This document shows, piece after piece, positions 20,047-30,466 of a stretch of DNA of 64,000 nt. Made by a program: the position numbers and the translations under genes. Within the stretch, counting starts at the first letter, position 1; every line of letters begins with the position of its first letter. The notes under the pieces were generated by a model that ran no database searches, was not told where the DNA came from, and worked only from the letters and a program-made list of their open reading frames with translations. The DNA is from Asparagopsis taxiformis. Taxonomy: Eukaryota > Rhodophyta > Florideophyceae > Bonnemaisoniales > Bonnemaisoniaceae. The stretch covers positions 41,091-105,090 of the forward strand of contig JALQPE010002635.1 of assembly GCA_030407315.1 (NCBI GenBank), read 5' to 3'.

Positions 20047-21051
20047 CTAAGCCTCTTTGTGTTCCAGAGAGGATAGTCTCAGGAAGTAGGCGCCCAAAAA
20101 CACAACCATGAACACAAGACCGGTGTGCATTGCGACAGCGCCAGACGTCGTCACCGCATCGCCGGTTGTAAACTTGCCAAACTGCACAATACCGAAAATC
20201 AGCAGCATATACACAAAAACGGTTGCAGTTCCCACGTAATACGCCGAACCAACTTTCCTGTTCCGTATTGCCAGCAAGATTCCAACGCCGCCCCACAGGA
20301 ACATCACGCCGCCAGTCACAGTTGTCAGCGCGGGCAGCACACTGACATTGGGCGGCGATACAAACGGAGTTTCCAACTCGCCGCCATTGTCGGCTGCAAT
20401 GCTCACAATCAAACCGGTTGTAAACGTCCACACGCCAGACATGAGCAGATTCCAATTCCAGAACACGGCCCTCATTTGCGATCCCTTGCGTTGCATGAGA
20501 AAGTCTTTGCCGGAACCGGCAACGACCAATCGTGCCAAGAAGATAAACTGGCCGCCCTGCAGCGCGAGACAAAAGTTGAACGATGTTAGCAGCCCCATGA
20601 TGATCACGGCGCGATTCTGGCTGAGCGACAAACCGTCCACCATGGGTGTTTCGAGATCGACAGCATCAAATATTGGGATGACGAAGATGTAGATTGCAAA
20701 GACGTAGTAGCCGAGTACGGTCTGGATAAGCATGACGATTTTGGTGACCGGGGTGCTGTACCATTTGAGCAAAAGTGCGGATATGCCGACGAGAAAGCCG
20801 AGAAGGCCGAAGATTACTTCGGAGAGTGCTGCGGAGAATAGGACGATTTTGGACGGTCGACCGGAGGAGAAGAGATCAACGGACGGTGCTGTGTCATTGA
20901 ATCGAATGGCTCCTTCATTGTATACGAGTATAGACCAGAGGGAGAGCAAAGCGGCGGCTTCGAGAAATTCGATAGAGTCGACGGGAGATTGCTGTTTCAC
21001 CTGAGCGTTGTCGTCGGCTGCAGGCGGTGGGGCGGTTTCGAGCGCTTCCAT
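20047..21051 (-). CDS. Eight-helix membrane protein family, copy 1 (unknown function)
   Basis: 334 aa. I do not recognise the family. About eight hydrophobic helices follow a polar, acidic N-terminus (MEALETAPPPAADDNAQ). Conserved in all four copies are (S/A)I.F(L/I)EAAALL..WS.LV.NEG, SE(V/I).FGLLGF.VG, Q.VLGY.VF, LSL.Q.R.V, CLALQGGQF.F.AR, MRA.FWN, PFVSPPNV.VLP, and GLVFMVVF at the C-terminus. The glycine-rich LALQGGQF segment at the end of helix 4 is the best signature. The family resembles a small transporter or receptor-like fold only in topology. I take MEALETAP as the start; upstream there is only a GTG. This is the most diverged copy. It lies 0.2 kb from LSM14 and head-to-tail with copy 2. 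Confidence 0.85.
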   Translation of the reverse strand: MEALETAPPPAADDNAQVKQQSPVDSIEFLEAAALLSLWSILVYNEGAIRFNDTAPSVDLFSSGRPSKIVLFSAALSEVIFGLLGFLVGISALLLKWYSTPVTKIVMLIQTVLGYYVFAIYIFVIPIFDAVDLETPMVDGLSLSQNRAVIIMGLLTSFNFCLALQGGQFIFLARLVVAGSGKDFLMQRKGSQMRAVFWNWNLLMSGVWTFTTGLIVSIAADNGGELETPFVSPPNVSVLPALTTVTGGVMFLWGGVGILLAIRNRKVGSAYYVGTATVFVYMLLIFGIVQFGKFTTGDAVTTSGAVAMHTGLVFMVVFLGAYFLRLSSLEHKEA

Positions 21052-21522
21052 TTTGGCGGATGGAGTCGGTTGTGTGTACACTGAGCAGTTTGATGTGCAC
21101 AGTGCATAGTATATATAATAACGGACATAGCGTCATGGTTGTGGACAGATGCAGGCGGAAGACCAAGGTGTCCGAAAGGCTAAGCACTGGACGCGCTGGA
21201 CCGGACAGTTCTGGACAGACATGACTGGACGCGGAGAGAAAAAAAAAGTTTGCCAATGGAGATGGAGGAACAATCTGAGGAGGGCACGCGCTGGAAATGG
21301 ATTGGAAACTGTGTGGAGTGTGATGGGGAAGGTATCATGGTCGATGATGATGGGCAGACAGACAGGCAGGCAGGCAGTGCGCGATGAGTGACAACGGCCA
21401 GCTGGCTGGTTTATTTTTATCAAAGTTAACAAATGACATTTTTTTATTTCACCTACAAACAAATAGCGCCGCCTCGGAAAACTATTAACACACATCCTTG
21501 TCCAACGCACTGACAAACGGCG
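21052..21522 (-). promoter_or_regulatory. Promoter region of membrane-protein copy 1
   Basis: On the minus strand TATTATATATACT (around 21110-21120) is a TATA box about 60 nt before the ATG. The rest of the ~470 bp to the stop of copy 2 holds only tandem GACA(G) runs near 21355-21375 and no gene. Confidence 0.55.
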
Positions 21523-22509
21523 TTACATCTTCTCGTCCTGCTCCCGTTCGGACACGATCAAGAAATAGGCGCCCATGAACACGACCATGAACACGAGGCC
21601 ATTATGCAGCGCCACGGCGCCGGACGGTCCTCCGAACAGGCCAAACTGCACGATGCCATAGTTTAAAAACGCCGACACGTACACATAGGCGGTGACGAAA
21701 TAGTACAACTTGGGCACCGCCATACCACTGGCGCCCAGAAAGGCGCCGACGCCTCCCCACAGCAGCAGCAACAGGCCGGTCCACACGGTGAGCCCTGGCA
21801 GAACGCCGACATTGGGCGGCGAAATATACGGATCGGATAATCGACCACTTTCAGTCGCATTGGCGGACACGATCGCGCCGGTGATGAGCGTCCACAGCCC
21901 CGAAAAGGCCATATTGGCATTCCAGAAGATGGAGCGCATACGCGCGCCGTTCTGCTGTCTGAGAAAGTCCTTGTGTGTGCCCGCGACGATGAGACGGGCC
22001 ATAAACACAAATTGGCCGCCCTGTAGCGCGAGACAGAAGTGGAACGAGGTGAGCAGACCCATGACGAGCACGGCGCGACTCTGCGATAGCGAGAGACCGG
22101 GCACGATGGGCATGTCGAGATCGACGGTGTCGAAGATCGGCTTCACGAAGACGTAGACGACAAACACATAGTAGCCGAGCACGGTTTGGATGAGCATGAG
22201 CGCTTTGGTTGCGGCGGTGCTGTACCAGCGGAGCGTGAAGGCGGCCACGCCGACAAGGAAGCCGAGGAGCCCGAAGATCACCTCGGAGAGCGCGGCGGTG
22301 AAGAGGATGAACTTTGAGGGACGGCCGGCCTCGAGAAGCTGTATGGACGGCTTGGTGTCGTTGAGTCGGATGGAGCCCTCGTTGATGACGAGGAGAGACC
22401 AGACGGTGAGCAGGGCGGCGGCTTCGAGGAAGGCGATCGATTTGGACGGCGGGGTCGGGATCATCTTTGTGTCGGGCTCCATTTGGAGTTGGTCGTGATC
22501 GGCGTCCAT
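21523..22509 (-). CDS. Eight-helix membrane protein family, copy 2 (unknown function)
   Basis: 328 aa from MDADHDQLQMEPDTKM. It has the same eight-helix layout and signatures as copy 1: SIAFLEAAALLTVWSLLVIN, SEVIFGLLGFLVGVAAF, QTVLGYYVFVVYVFV, GLSLSQSRAVLVMGLLTSF, CLALQGGQFVFMARLIVAG. It ends HNGLVFMVVFMGAYFLIVSE plus an acidic tail. By eye it is closer to copies 3 and 4 (35-38.6 kb) than to its neighbour copy 1. The start is the first ATG after a TATA-like element; the longer open frame begins with TTG. No charged or catalytic signature points to a substrate. Plasma-membrane or endomembrane location is a guess. Confidence 0.85.
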   Translation of the reverse strand: MDADHDQLQMEPDTKMIPTPPSKSIAFLEAAALLTVWSLLVINEGSIRLNDTKPSIQLLEAGRPSKFILFTAALSEVIFGLLGFLVGVAAFTLRWYSTAATKALMLIQTVLGYYVFVVYVFVKPIFDTVDLDMPIVPGLSLSQSRAVLVMGLLTSFHFCLALQGGQFVFMARLIVAGTHKDFLRQQNGARMRSIFWNANMAFSGLWTLITGAIVSANATESGRLSDPYISPPNVGVLPGLTVWTGLLLLLWGGVGAFLGASGMAVPKLYYFVTAYVYVSAFLNYGIVQFGLFGGPSGAVALHNGLVFMVVFMGAYFLIVSEREQDEKM

Positions 22510-22585
22510 GATGGAAGGGATGGGAACAATGAGGTAGTTGGTTTGGTAGGATAGCGACAGTGGGGTGAGGCGCGAATGATCTAGG

Positions 22586-22593
22586 TTATAAAC
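22586..22593 (-). promoter_or_regulatory. TATA box of membrane-protein copy 2
   Basis: GTTTATAA on the minus strand, 77 nt before the ATG at 22509. Confidence 0.55.
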
Positions 22594-24608
22594 GAGAAGG
22601 TGGTGCAAAAAATTGGTCAATGATGGACGTCTGGTCGTAATGCCATGACGAGACGGGGCGCTATCAACTGTCGCGATTTAATGGGAGATGAAATTTGTTA
22701 TATTTGCGCGCAATTCAAAATGACGTGTTTTCAACCGATCATTTACAGTTATGAATTGTTCAAGCATTGGTGTACAGTTATGATGCATACACTGTACGTT
22801 ACATTTCTGCGCACATCCATCTGCTGCCGCTGCCGCCGCCGCCCGACGTGGTCGTCGACACCAGCCGCGCGCGCACAGCTTCTGCATGCCATTGCATTGC
22901 ATCGCATCGGAGCACTGGAAACAGCGCGCCACGCAGCGCCATTTCTCCGCGCTTCGAGAGAGTAGGCGGTAGAAAAGGATGTGCTGATTGTTCAGCCTCG
23001 AGACCGTCAGCCAGGCCGCGCGGCGATCATTTACAGCGCGCATACACGTGTTGATCGTACGAGCACCGTTCCAATCGAGCCATCGTCCATGTTTAAACAC
23101 ATCCCGTCGCCATGTACGTGTATTAATCTACACAACCATCCATCCTCCACCCCTACAAACCCGTCCGCCGTGCCCCACCGACCCGTGCACGCTTCTCGCC
23201 GCGTCGGACCTCGCCGCCATGCAATGCGATCGCATCGCAATGGACGGCGTGGCGTGCCAATCGAACCGTGTGGCGGTGTGTATTAACGTGTCGACGCGGT
23301 TTTAAACGCTGGTGTGCAAATTATTATTTGTTTTTTTCTTCCCGCATCCTTTTCTCGCTATATTTAGCCGCCGTTTCACACGCGCGCATGCTCGTCAGGA
23401 AACTGTTTACGTTACTTTGCCGCACGGGGCACCGTCGCGGCCTGCCATGGTCGTTTGTAGACCGCCGACGAGAACGACTCCTCGCCGGACGATTCTGCTT
23501 TCCCGCGGCGTGCTTGCCGCCTAAACTTGCATCGCTACGCATGCCGCTTACGTCACTTGAACGTTGATATGATCGCGGGATGTGACAGGCGATTCGCTTC
23601 GATAAGAAAACGTTAAATGTGCATCTAGTGTTGCTTTCTCCGTTTACACCCCAATCAAATTTATATATTCGTTTAATAGCAATCGCGTCGGCGACCAACC
23701 ACTGATAAATCGATTCTATTTAGGGCTGATTTCTGCCATATCGTCTCAAATGATCGACTCTGTTCCGCAGCAGAAGACCCTTTCTGGTCGCATTTTGAAA
23801 TTTCACGTACGTAGGAGACGCTCTCAGACATCTCCATGTCTTAATCTGGAATAAATAAAAAGGATGCTTGCCGTGTATGGCAGTCTGAGTATTGGCGTTA
23901 TATTGGACCACTCAGGTACAAACTTGAATCACAAATAAAAGTTGCTTCAATGTTACTATTAATTCACAAAAGCAACCAAAACAAGCTATTGGTTCGCGTC
24001 AATTGGACGAAATTGTTCACGCTTCCAAAACATTACGTCATTTCACAACGTTTAGTATTTCATCACTAGAAATACCAACCAAACTCCAAATATCTACAAC
24101 TTGGAAGACGTGGTCAAACCGTTCCACCGTTGAGTGGGGCATTTCCTCTCGGACGAGTTCGATTCCCACCTGCACAACCACGCAATTCGAAAAGCCGCTG
24201 ATACGCGCACGATGCATCGCCACAAACAACCCACACTGCCGGGTCAAAATAGGCAGCACTACACAACGGGAGGGAACGAGGGTGTCAGGAATCTGTGGCA
24301 AAGTCGGCGCTTTGTTTTTGTTCGTCTGGCAATTTTTCTATCATCATCCATCCATGCTAAAGTAGAATTGATTCTTGCATTTACACTTCTCTTGTCTTCT
24401 AAACCATTAGATCTCGACACTGAAACGTAGCTTGGCCATACAACATCGGCCTGTCTAATCCCCAGCTCTGGAAAAGCGGATGGCGGCCACTACCAGCAAC
24501 AAACCACTGCGACAGTCAGCACGGCTCAACCACTCGGCAACTTTTCCGTATCGCAACCTAGAACATCGCTCCGCACAATCCACTACACAAGCAACGAAAG
24601 CATATACG
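22594..24608. other. Intergenic, no gene seen
   Basis: 2 kb. GC- and CpG-rich in the first half (22800-23560) and AT-richer after. Many short overlapping open frames on both strands lack domains. A tRNA B-box-like GAGTTCGATTCCC near 24160 does not fold into a tRNA (see rejected). Confidence 0.45.
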
Positions 24609-25406
24609 TCACAAACGTGACATACCCCGCCCGCCACCATCAAACCTCTCACAACAAAGTGGCTTTGCATTAAGCTTGGGCGACACGCACGCAAAGCTAT
24701 CATCTCCCAAATCCGAACAAATATCGCCCTCCATACACTTCTTATCATTGCACGTACACAACAGCTGTTCCAAACTCCGCGGAAAACATAAACATCCCTT
24801 CCGTTGACGACACGGCTCCAATTCAAACCCAACAATCTTCATACAGATACGTTCCCCCGCACAATAAGAATCGCTATTGCATTTTTCTCCCGAGAACCCG
24901 CCACTGCGCATGCCCGGTGTCTCCTCCACCACTTCCGCAGTTTCACTAGGCGTTTCTGTCGCGCACACGATCTCTTCATCGTCATTCACAACCGAGGTAC
25001 ACACATTCATCCCATTGACAACCTTCGCACTGCATCGATCCCCGGGCAGACAATCCTGGTCTGCACAGGAGCATGTGAAATCGCAATAATTCACCGGCAG
25101 ACAAATACATTTCAAACCGCGACATGGCCCCCGAACAGAAATTTCGTCCCGCTCAACACAGGTACGGCTGCCGGCACATTGCGAATCTTGCGAGCAATTC
25201 TCCCCCGTCGCACGACTGTCCGACGCGTCCTGTCGGAGCGCTGTGCGCAGCGACGGGTGGTCGCTGTGCGCGCGCGCCGGGGATAGCTGCGTAATGGTCT
25301 TCAACTTGGCGATGATGGGCTGCGTCTGGTCGACGCGCAGGCCGCGCGTGCAGAGAGCGAGGAGGAGCATTGTCGTCAGAGAGAGAATGGGACACACGCG
25401 CTTCAT
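24609..25406 (-). CDS. Secreted protein with two twelve-cysteine modules (copy 1)
   Basis: 265 aa. The signal peptide MKRVCPILSLTTMLLLALC is followed by a ~50-residue polar propeptide-like region. Two cysteine-rich modules follow: about residues 70-140 (GENCSQDSQCAGSRTC) and 170-250 (GEKCNSDSYCAGERIC). The module pattern is C-x5-C-x5-C-x(8-12)-C-x(4-5)-C-x-C-x(8-9)-C-x-C-x4-C-x5-C-x(n)-C and a final C, with the signature (E/P)GD.CS near Cys10. It looks like a compact disulfide-bonded repeat, distantly reminiscent of Dickkopf/EB-type modules. I recognise no named family. The C-terminal GGGRGMSRL tail lacks an anchor. Two paralogs follow upstream at 26.5 and 30.5 kb on the same strand. I infer an extracellular or cell-wall role. 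Confidence 0.82.
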   Translation of the reverse strand: MKRVCPILSLTTMLLLALCTRGLRVDQTQPIIAKLKTITQLSPARAHSDHPSLRTALRQDASDSRATGENCSQDSQCAGSRTCVERDEISVRGPCRGLKCICLPVNYCDFTCSCADQDCLPGDRCSAKVVNGMNVCTSVVNDDEEIVCATETPSETAEVVEETPGMRSGGFSGEKCNSDSYCAGERICMKIVGFELEPCRQRKGCLCFPRSLEQLLCTCNDKKCMEGDICSDLGDDSFACVSPKLNAKPLCCERFDGGGRGMSRL

Positions 25407-26538
25407 GACGGGAGAATGCTGGACAGTTGTGCGAATTGGTCAGGTTGGGAAGGGTTGGTGGTGTTGGTTGCTGGATATGGTGCCGCGGTTTCGAGGCGTT
25501 GAGAGTTGTCATGAGGCCAATGAGATGGTTTGTCTATTGAGTCATAGTTTTTGCTTGTTCTGCTGGACATTGTTTAGATGGTATTGGAGAACTGTTCATT
25601 GGATTTGATGGTGTTTTGTCGATCGAATACGATTTGACAAGGCAATTGAAGTTCCTCCTAGACATGGGTTACACAGAAATCGCTTGGTTCTTTACCCGAA
25701 TTTAAGGCTGCTGTACTGTTGGGTTATGGAGATCTGGAAAAGGGGAATTTTGACAAACACTCAAGTTGTTGTTTCGCATTGGGTGAAACCATAATGTGCA
25801 CCAGTTGTGGCTGGACTGAGATCTTATTTAGGCGCAGCGAAGCGAGAGTTGCAAAGTAGGCGTAGAATGGGACATACATGTGTATGTGATATTTCCAGCA
25901 GTGAAATTTGCGATGGACTCAGCATCACTATACAAGATAGAGATGTCGTTGGTTGGTCAAGATGGTGTTGTGCCAGGCTGTTCACCCTGTAAGAGGTGTT
26001 CTATGGTAAAGATGAAGATTGCGGAGAAACTGCAAGGTCGGAGACATGTATGTACAGCCACACTGGTGTTGGATACAAGTGTGTTGTCGTGATGCGCTGA
26101 CGTGTACCCCGCATTTTTACGTCATACAGGCAAGCAACTAGCGATGATGCAGGTCGGGGTTAAAACTGGACAGTTGAGGTTGCACGACGAAGATTACAAC
26201 AGTTGAAACGCAGGCGAAAGTGAAGGTTCACCGGCAAATAACACGCAAAGTCGCAACCGCTGTGGTCATATATTCCGTTAAGAGACGGCGTGAAGGTGAA
26301 GGAGTTGCGCGAGCGTGAGGTGACTATACTCGTATCTGTGAACAAACCATTTCGCTTCGCCTTGCCAGAAATGTGAAAATATTTCAAACTTATTAAAAAC
26401 TTTTCGTCCTGTCTCAACCAGGAGAACGACTTGTACACAATTTATCAACAAGACTACCGACACCTTCTAACTTCGTTCCCTACTCGTCAACTACCAACTA
26501 CAATGCGCACATACAAATCCAATAATCACAGCAGCCCA
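25407..26538. other. Intergenic between cysteine-rich genes 1 and 2
   Basis: 1.1 kb, no supported ORF. It must hold the promoter of copy 1; no convincing TATA box found. Confidence 0.45.
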
Positions 26539-27387
26539 TCAATTCGCGCACTGCGCGCGCGCGACATCAAAAACGCGTGACAAACACGCCTGCGTACCAT
26601 CGCCAAGTTCCGAACAAACGTCGCCAGCGAGACATTGTCTATCCCTACACGAGCACAACAGATTGTCCAAATCGCGCGGCACACACTCGCATCCAAATCC
26701 GGGACTGCAAGCCAGCAAATCGATACCACTAGAGCGGAAGCAGCCCCTCGAAGCGCCGCAATCGTCGTCCGTGGCGCAACTTTCACCCGTCGCGCCGCGC
26801 GCCAGGGCTGGCCCCAACGACGGCTCGACGGACGTCAGCGCGTCGGGGCCGTTGCAATCGATGGGCGGGAACATCGAAAATATCGATAGACATAGCGTGC
26901 TTCCGTTCAGATCGGTGCAGATATCGCCGAACATGCAGTTTCGATCTTCACACGTGCAGAATAGATCGTTCCGCGACGCGGGGAAGCAGAAACATCCGCT
27001 TGGTGTCGAACAACGCTCCGTATTGCCTGCGTCGTCGATGAATTCGCACGTTCGCGATGAATGACAATCGATGTCCGTGCTGCACCCCTCGCCGGAAAGC
27101 GCGCCGAGAATCTGCCGACTCAGGCTTTGGACCCGCTCGTCTGGATGCGGGAGAATAGACTTTCGGTCGCGCGTCCCTCTCTGAAGTGCACGCTTGACGT
27201 GTTGCGATAGTGCTTGCTTCGACGCTGGAAGGACCGGCTGCAGGATTTTTTCGTTTGCTTTGTGTTGCGCGTAATCGCTTATCAGCTTGCTGACAGTCGT
27301 ACCGACCGGTTGGATTGCAATTGCACACGCGACGCATATGGAAAGCAGCGCGGTGAATAATAAATGGATGTTGTAGGAGGCTTTCAT
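26539..27387 (-). CDS. Secreted protein with two twelve-cysteine modules (copy 2)
   Basis: 282 aa. The signal peptide (MKASYNIHLLFTALLSICVA) is followed by a basic, Gln-rich stretch with paired basic residues (VKRALQRGTRDRK) that may be a propeptide. Module 1 begins GEGCSTDIDCHSSRTC and module 2 GESCATDDDCGASRGC. Both carry the C.C.....LCTC/LCSC pair, then CMFGDICTDL or CLAGDVCSEL. Cysteine spacing matches copy 1 module for module, so duplication of a two-module gene is likely. No enzyme motif and no membrane anchor. The start is the ATG directly at the signal peptide; a TATA box lies about 125 nt upstream. Confidence 0.83.
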   Translation of the reverse strand: MKASYNIHLLFTALLSICVACAIAIQPVGTTVSKLISDYAQHKANEKILQPVLPASKQALSQHVKRALQRGTRDRKSILPHPDERVQSLSRQILGALSGEGCSTDIDCHSSRTCEFIDDAGNTERCSTPSGCFCFPASRNDLFCTCEDRNCMFGDICTDLNGSTLCLSIFSMFPPIDCNGPDALTSVEPSLGPALARGATGESCATDDDCGASRGCFRSSGIDLLACSPGFGCECVPRDLDNLLCSCRDRQCLAGDVCSELGDGTQACLSRVFDVARAQCAN

Positions 27388-27511
27388 GGTGCGCGTGTCG
27401 GAGTTATTGGTTCCTGGTAAGGAATGTTGTATGTTGATGGTGCATTCGAGTTGAGTTAATTTTCCAAATTGCGATACAAGGTGGATAAGCAGGTTTTGTG
27501 TTTCGGAGTTG

Positions 27512-27517
27512 TTTATA
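27512..27517 (-). promoter_or_regulatory. TATA box of cysteine-rich gene 2
   Basis: TATAAA within GCATATAAACAAC on the minus strand, about 125 nt before the ATG at 27387. Confidence 0.55.
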
Positions 27518-30466
27518 TGCGGTACGTGTTGTTGTTGCGCGCTAGCTATCTTGGCAAGGCAAGAGCCGTGCCATCAGTTGTTGAATATTGGTATTGAGTT
27601 GTTGCCGCATAATTCGTCCACATCGTGCGTGTTAATAATCGTTCCAAGCTTTGGCTCAGTTTAACAGATGGCACAGACCTGTGGGTATGGACTTGGAAGC
27701 ATTCATATATTTAGCATCTAAGGGATCTCAAGTTCAAATACGTAGTTGGCATTGATTGAATCTTAACTGCCGAGGATATTCCCCCTTTTCTCAGTTATGC
27801 TTAACATCTATGACACGGCTGGCATGGGCGCGTACAAACTCAACACCTATGCATGAATATTTGAACAAGATTAACAGTTGTGAATCTCATGTAAGTCGTT
27901 ATGAGATGGTGGCACGGCAGTTGATCTTCATTTGAAGATGTTTAATACAGGATGCAATACGCTCACTAAGGTAAAGAGAGCGGTGCTGCAGGGATGGAAA
28001 TGTAACCGTTGTGCACTTGACCATTCTTCTCCGTCATGCCATGTCGTGCATGCCTGGTAAACGTGTCGAGTTCTCAGCGTCGGTATCGCTCTTCAAATGT
28101 CAACCATGTATCTTGGTGACTTTGTGTCTTGTACGGCAAGTGTGATAATAACGCGCCTGTTTTCTCTGCCTATGATACAGCCTGGACCAATTGCTTTTCA
28201 TTGGTGTCCAATGTTTATACGAACATCTGTATCAAACTCATTTCACATTCAACATTAGTCTACTCGAGGACCTTTGGAAATTGGAATGTGCCATTCGTGT
28301 ACAGCAAAAGACAACGGTTCTATGTCTACCTCACACAAAAGAATCTGGCTTATGACGACCCTCACGAGACATTAGACGTGCTGAAAACATTTGGTTATGA
28401 AAGGACGACACATGTTTTCTGGCCGCAGCATTTGCTCAACTTCATCTTCACCTTGGATACAACGCTATTCGATACATGTCCAAGGAGTATAATCACTGAT
28501 AACACGGCGCAACCACCACGATACAGAACCTCTATGATTATGATTAGGAAACACCGATCAAAGCAATTGCACTACTGAAGGTCTTGCACAAATTGAGAAA
28601 GGATACACGCACACAGATATGTTGCTCAGACCGCCTTACCCCAGATCAATCGCGAGTGGATTACAGATATGACTGAAGATCACCTGCGCGTTACAAAAAA
28701 ACCTGATCAAAGCAGATCAGCTCTGAAAACGACACCTTACGTAACTCAATCGGTACAAAGTTTCCCAAACCAACGTGGATCAACTCTTCGACAATGATTC
28801 TCCCCCGGGTCCAAACTTGTGGATCATGAATCAACGGCAGAAATTCATCGCACCCTCGCTGCCACTATTCTACACTCATACATCGCATGATTTCGATGTG
28901 CACATCCACGCGCGCGCATGAATTACCATACGAGCTGATACACTCATTGAGACCGACCGCACAACGGCGAAATTATTGCGCAGTGCTCTCCTTCGACAAG
29001 CAGACCGGGTTTCACATACTCCGACGCGAAAGCCGAATATCATGCATTCAAACGCGGTCAATATTTCAACGCATTGCGTCACAACGGATAACATTTGAAG
29101 ATTATCCGAATGTGCCGCTAGAAGTCGAGCTGTTTGCCGTGCTACCCATAGCGATCACTGCTTTCTATCAGCGCACATTCTGGGAATGATCACCATGACA
29201 ACGCCGGTGCCCTGCGTATCGTCGTATGACATCGAAGAGTATCACACAGACCAGTGGGATCGCGCAGCTCTCAAAGGCTCTCAGCGCAGTTGGATGATGT
29301 GGAGTACAAGGTTTTCATGAAAACGCGATCGCGATTTGAAAGGACTTTAGTGGTGGGATGGCGGTAATTCACGCATGAATTTGGGAATGATATGCGGTGA
29401 TGACGCGTTTCCGTCGAATGGGCATGACGTCGCACAATTTGAAGTCTGTGTTGCGTGATTGGGCGTGCGAGCAGATCGAAATGGCGCTGTGTAGAAGAGA
29501 GGTGCATGTGTATCAGCGAGACAAGTGTGCAATATTTGCCGAGCAAACGTCTGTAAGAAGCTGTTTGTAATAATGTGAACTAGTTTAATCATGCGGTGTC
29601 CCGTGATATTCCAGACACCACGTATCCAATCGTCCGATGCGTGCTTATGACCCGACGGTACATCGAATAGCGCCACGCGGAACTGGCGATATGCTACTCC
29701 GACCTGTCACAATCAGATTTCTCGCGACGCATTTCACCGGCATGCAAAAGTTTGCTCGAAACTGCACGTCCATCCATTGCAACCATGTCCAGTCGAGAGT
29801 GCAAGTGCAGCACAGCAGCGGCGGACAATATTCATGATGCACATGCGACGCACGGTCATTGCATGCATTTTGACAGTTTTGGAGCGCATCCCAAATGAAT
29901 TGTTCCCGCATGCGCAGCGCATAGATATTATTTGTCTTCAATGGGAGATTTGCATCGTGCAACAACCGTATTGCAGCATTTCGAGGCCTCGTGTTTCGTA
30001 AAGCCCCCGCTGCGGTTCGGTGTGCGGGAATTACGATATGGAAATGGTATTCACTGTGCATGCGTCACAGAGAGTATGGTTACAAAGATGTATGAAATCA
30101 TTTTGGCAGACTTGTGTCATCGCTGATCTCCTCACCCGTGGCAATAACTCGAGGCGTAAAACATCTGCGCGGCACCATTGAATCTGGTGAGCATGCATGC
30201 CGTACGTAGGGCACATACTGCTAGAGCATAGTCAGCAAGTTTTTCCGACCTTCCGTACCTTTGCTTTCATTGAGCCAGCGATACGTATATGCAACCGAGT
30301 TGGCTATAAAACTCTACGACTGGTCGCAGTTCCACACTACATCACCTGATCCAAACATCAAAATTTACGCACTGTCATTCTGCGCCATACCTGTCGATGA
30401 TCAACACATAATTTCACCTCAACGACACTAAATACATACAACTTGAAAACGGTCCATCTACATCTC
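27518..30466. other. Long intergenic region, no supported gene
   Basis: About 2.9 kb. Open frames at 28129-28578 (+) and 29645-30061 (-) have no domain, repeat or plausible start. The stretch 28600-29300 shows scattered in-frame segments that could be a very old mobile-element remnant; I cannot assign it. Confidence 0.4.

Noticed and set aside
24060..24190. tRNA-like B box (GAGTTCGATTCCC)
   Set aside because: The flanking bases cannot form a T stem or an acceptor stem, and no A box is at the right distance.
28129..28578. 149-codon plus-strand ORF in the 27.5-30.5 kb gap
   Set aside because: Non-ATG start and no recognisable domain; at best an old mobile-element trace.
29645..30061. 138-codon minus-strand ORF with several cysteines
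   Set aside because: Cysteine spacing does not match the twelve-cysteine module and there is no signal peptide.
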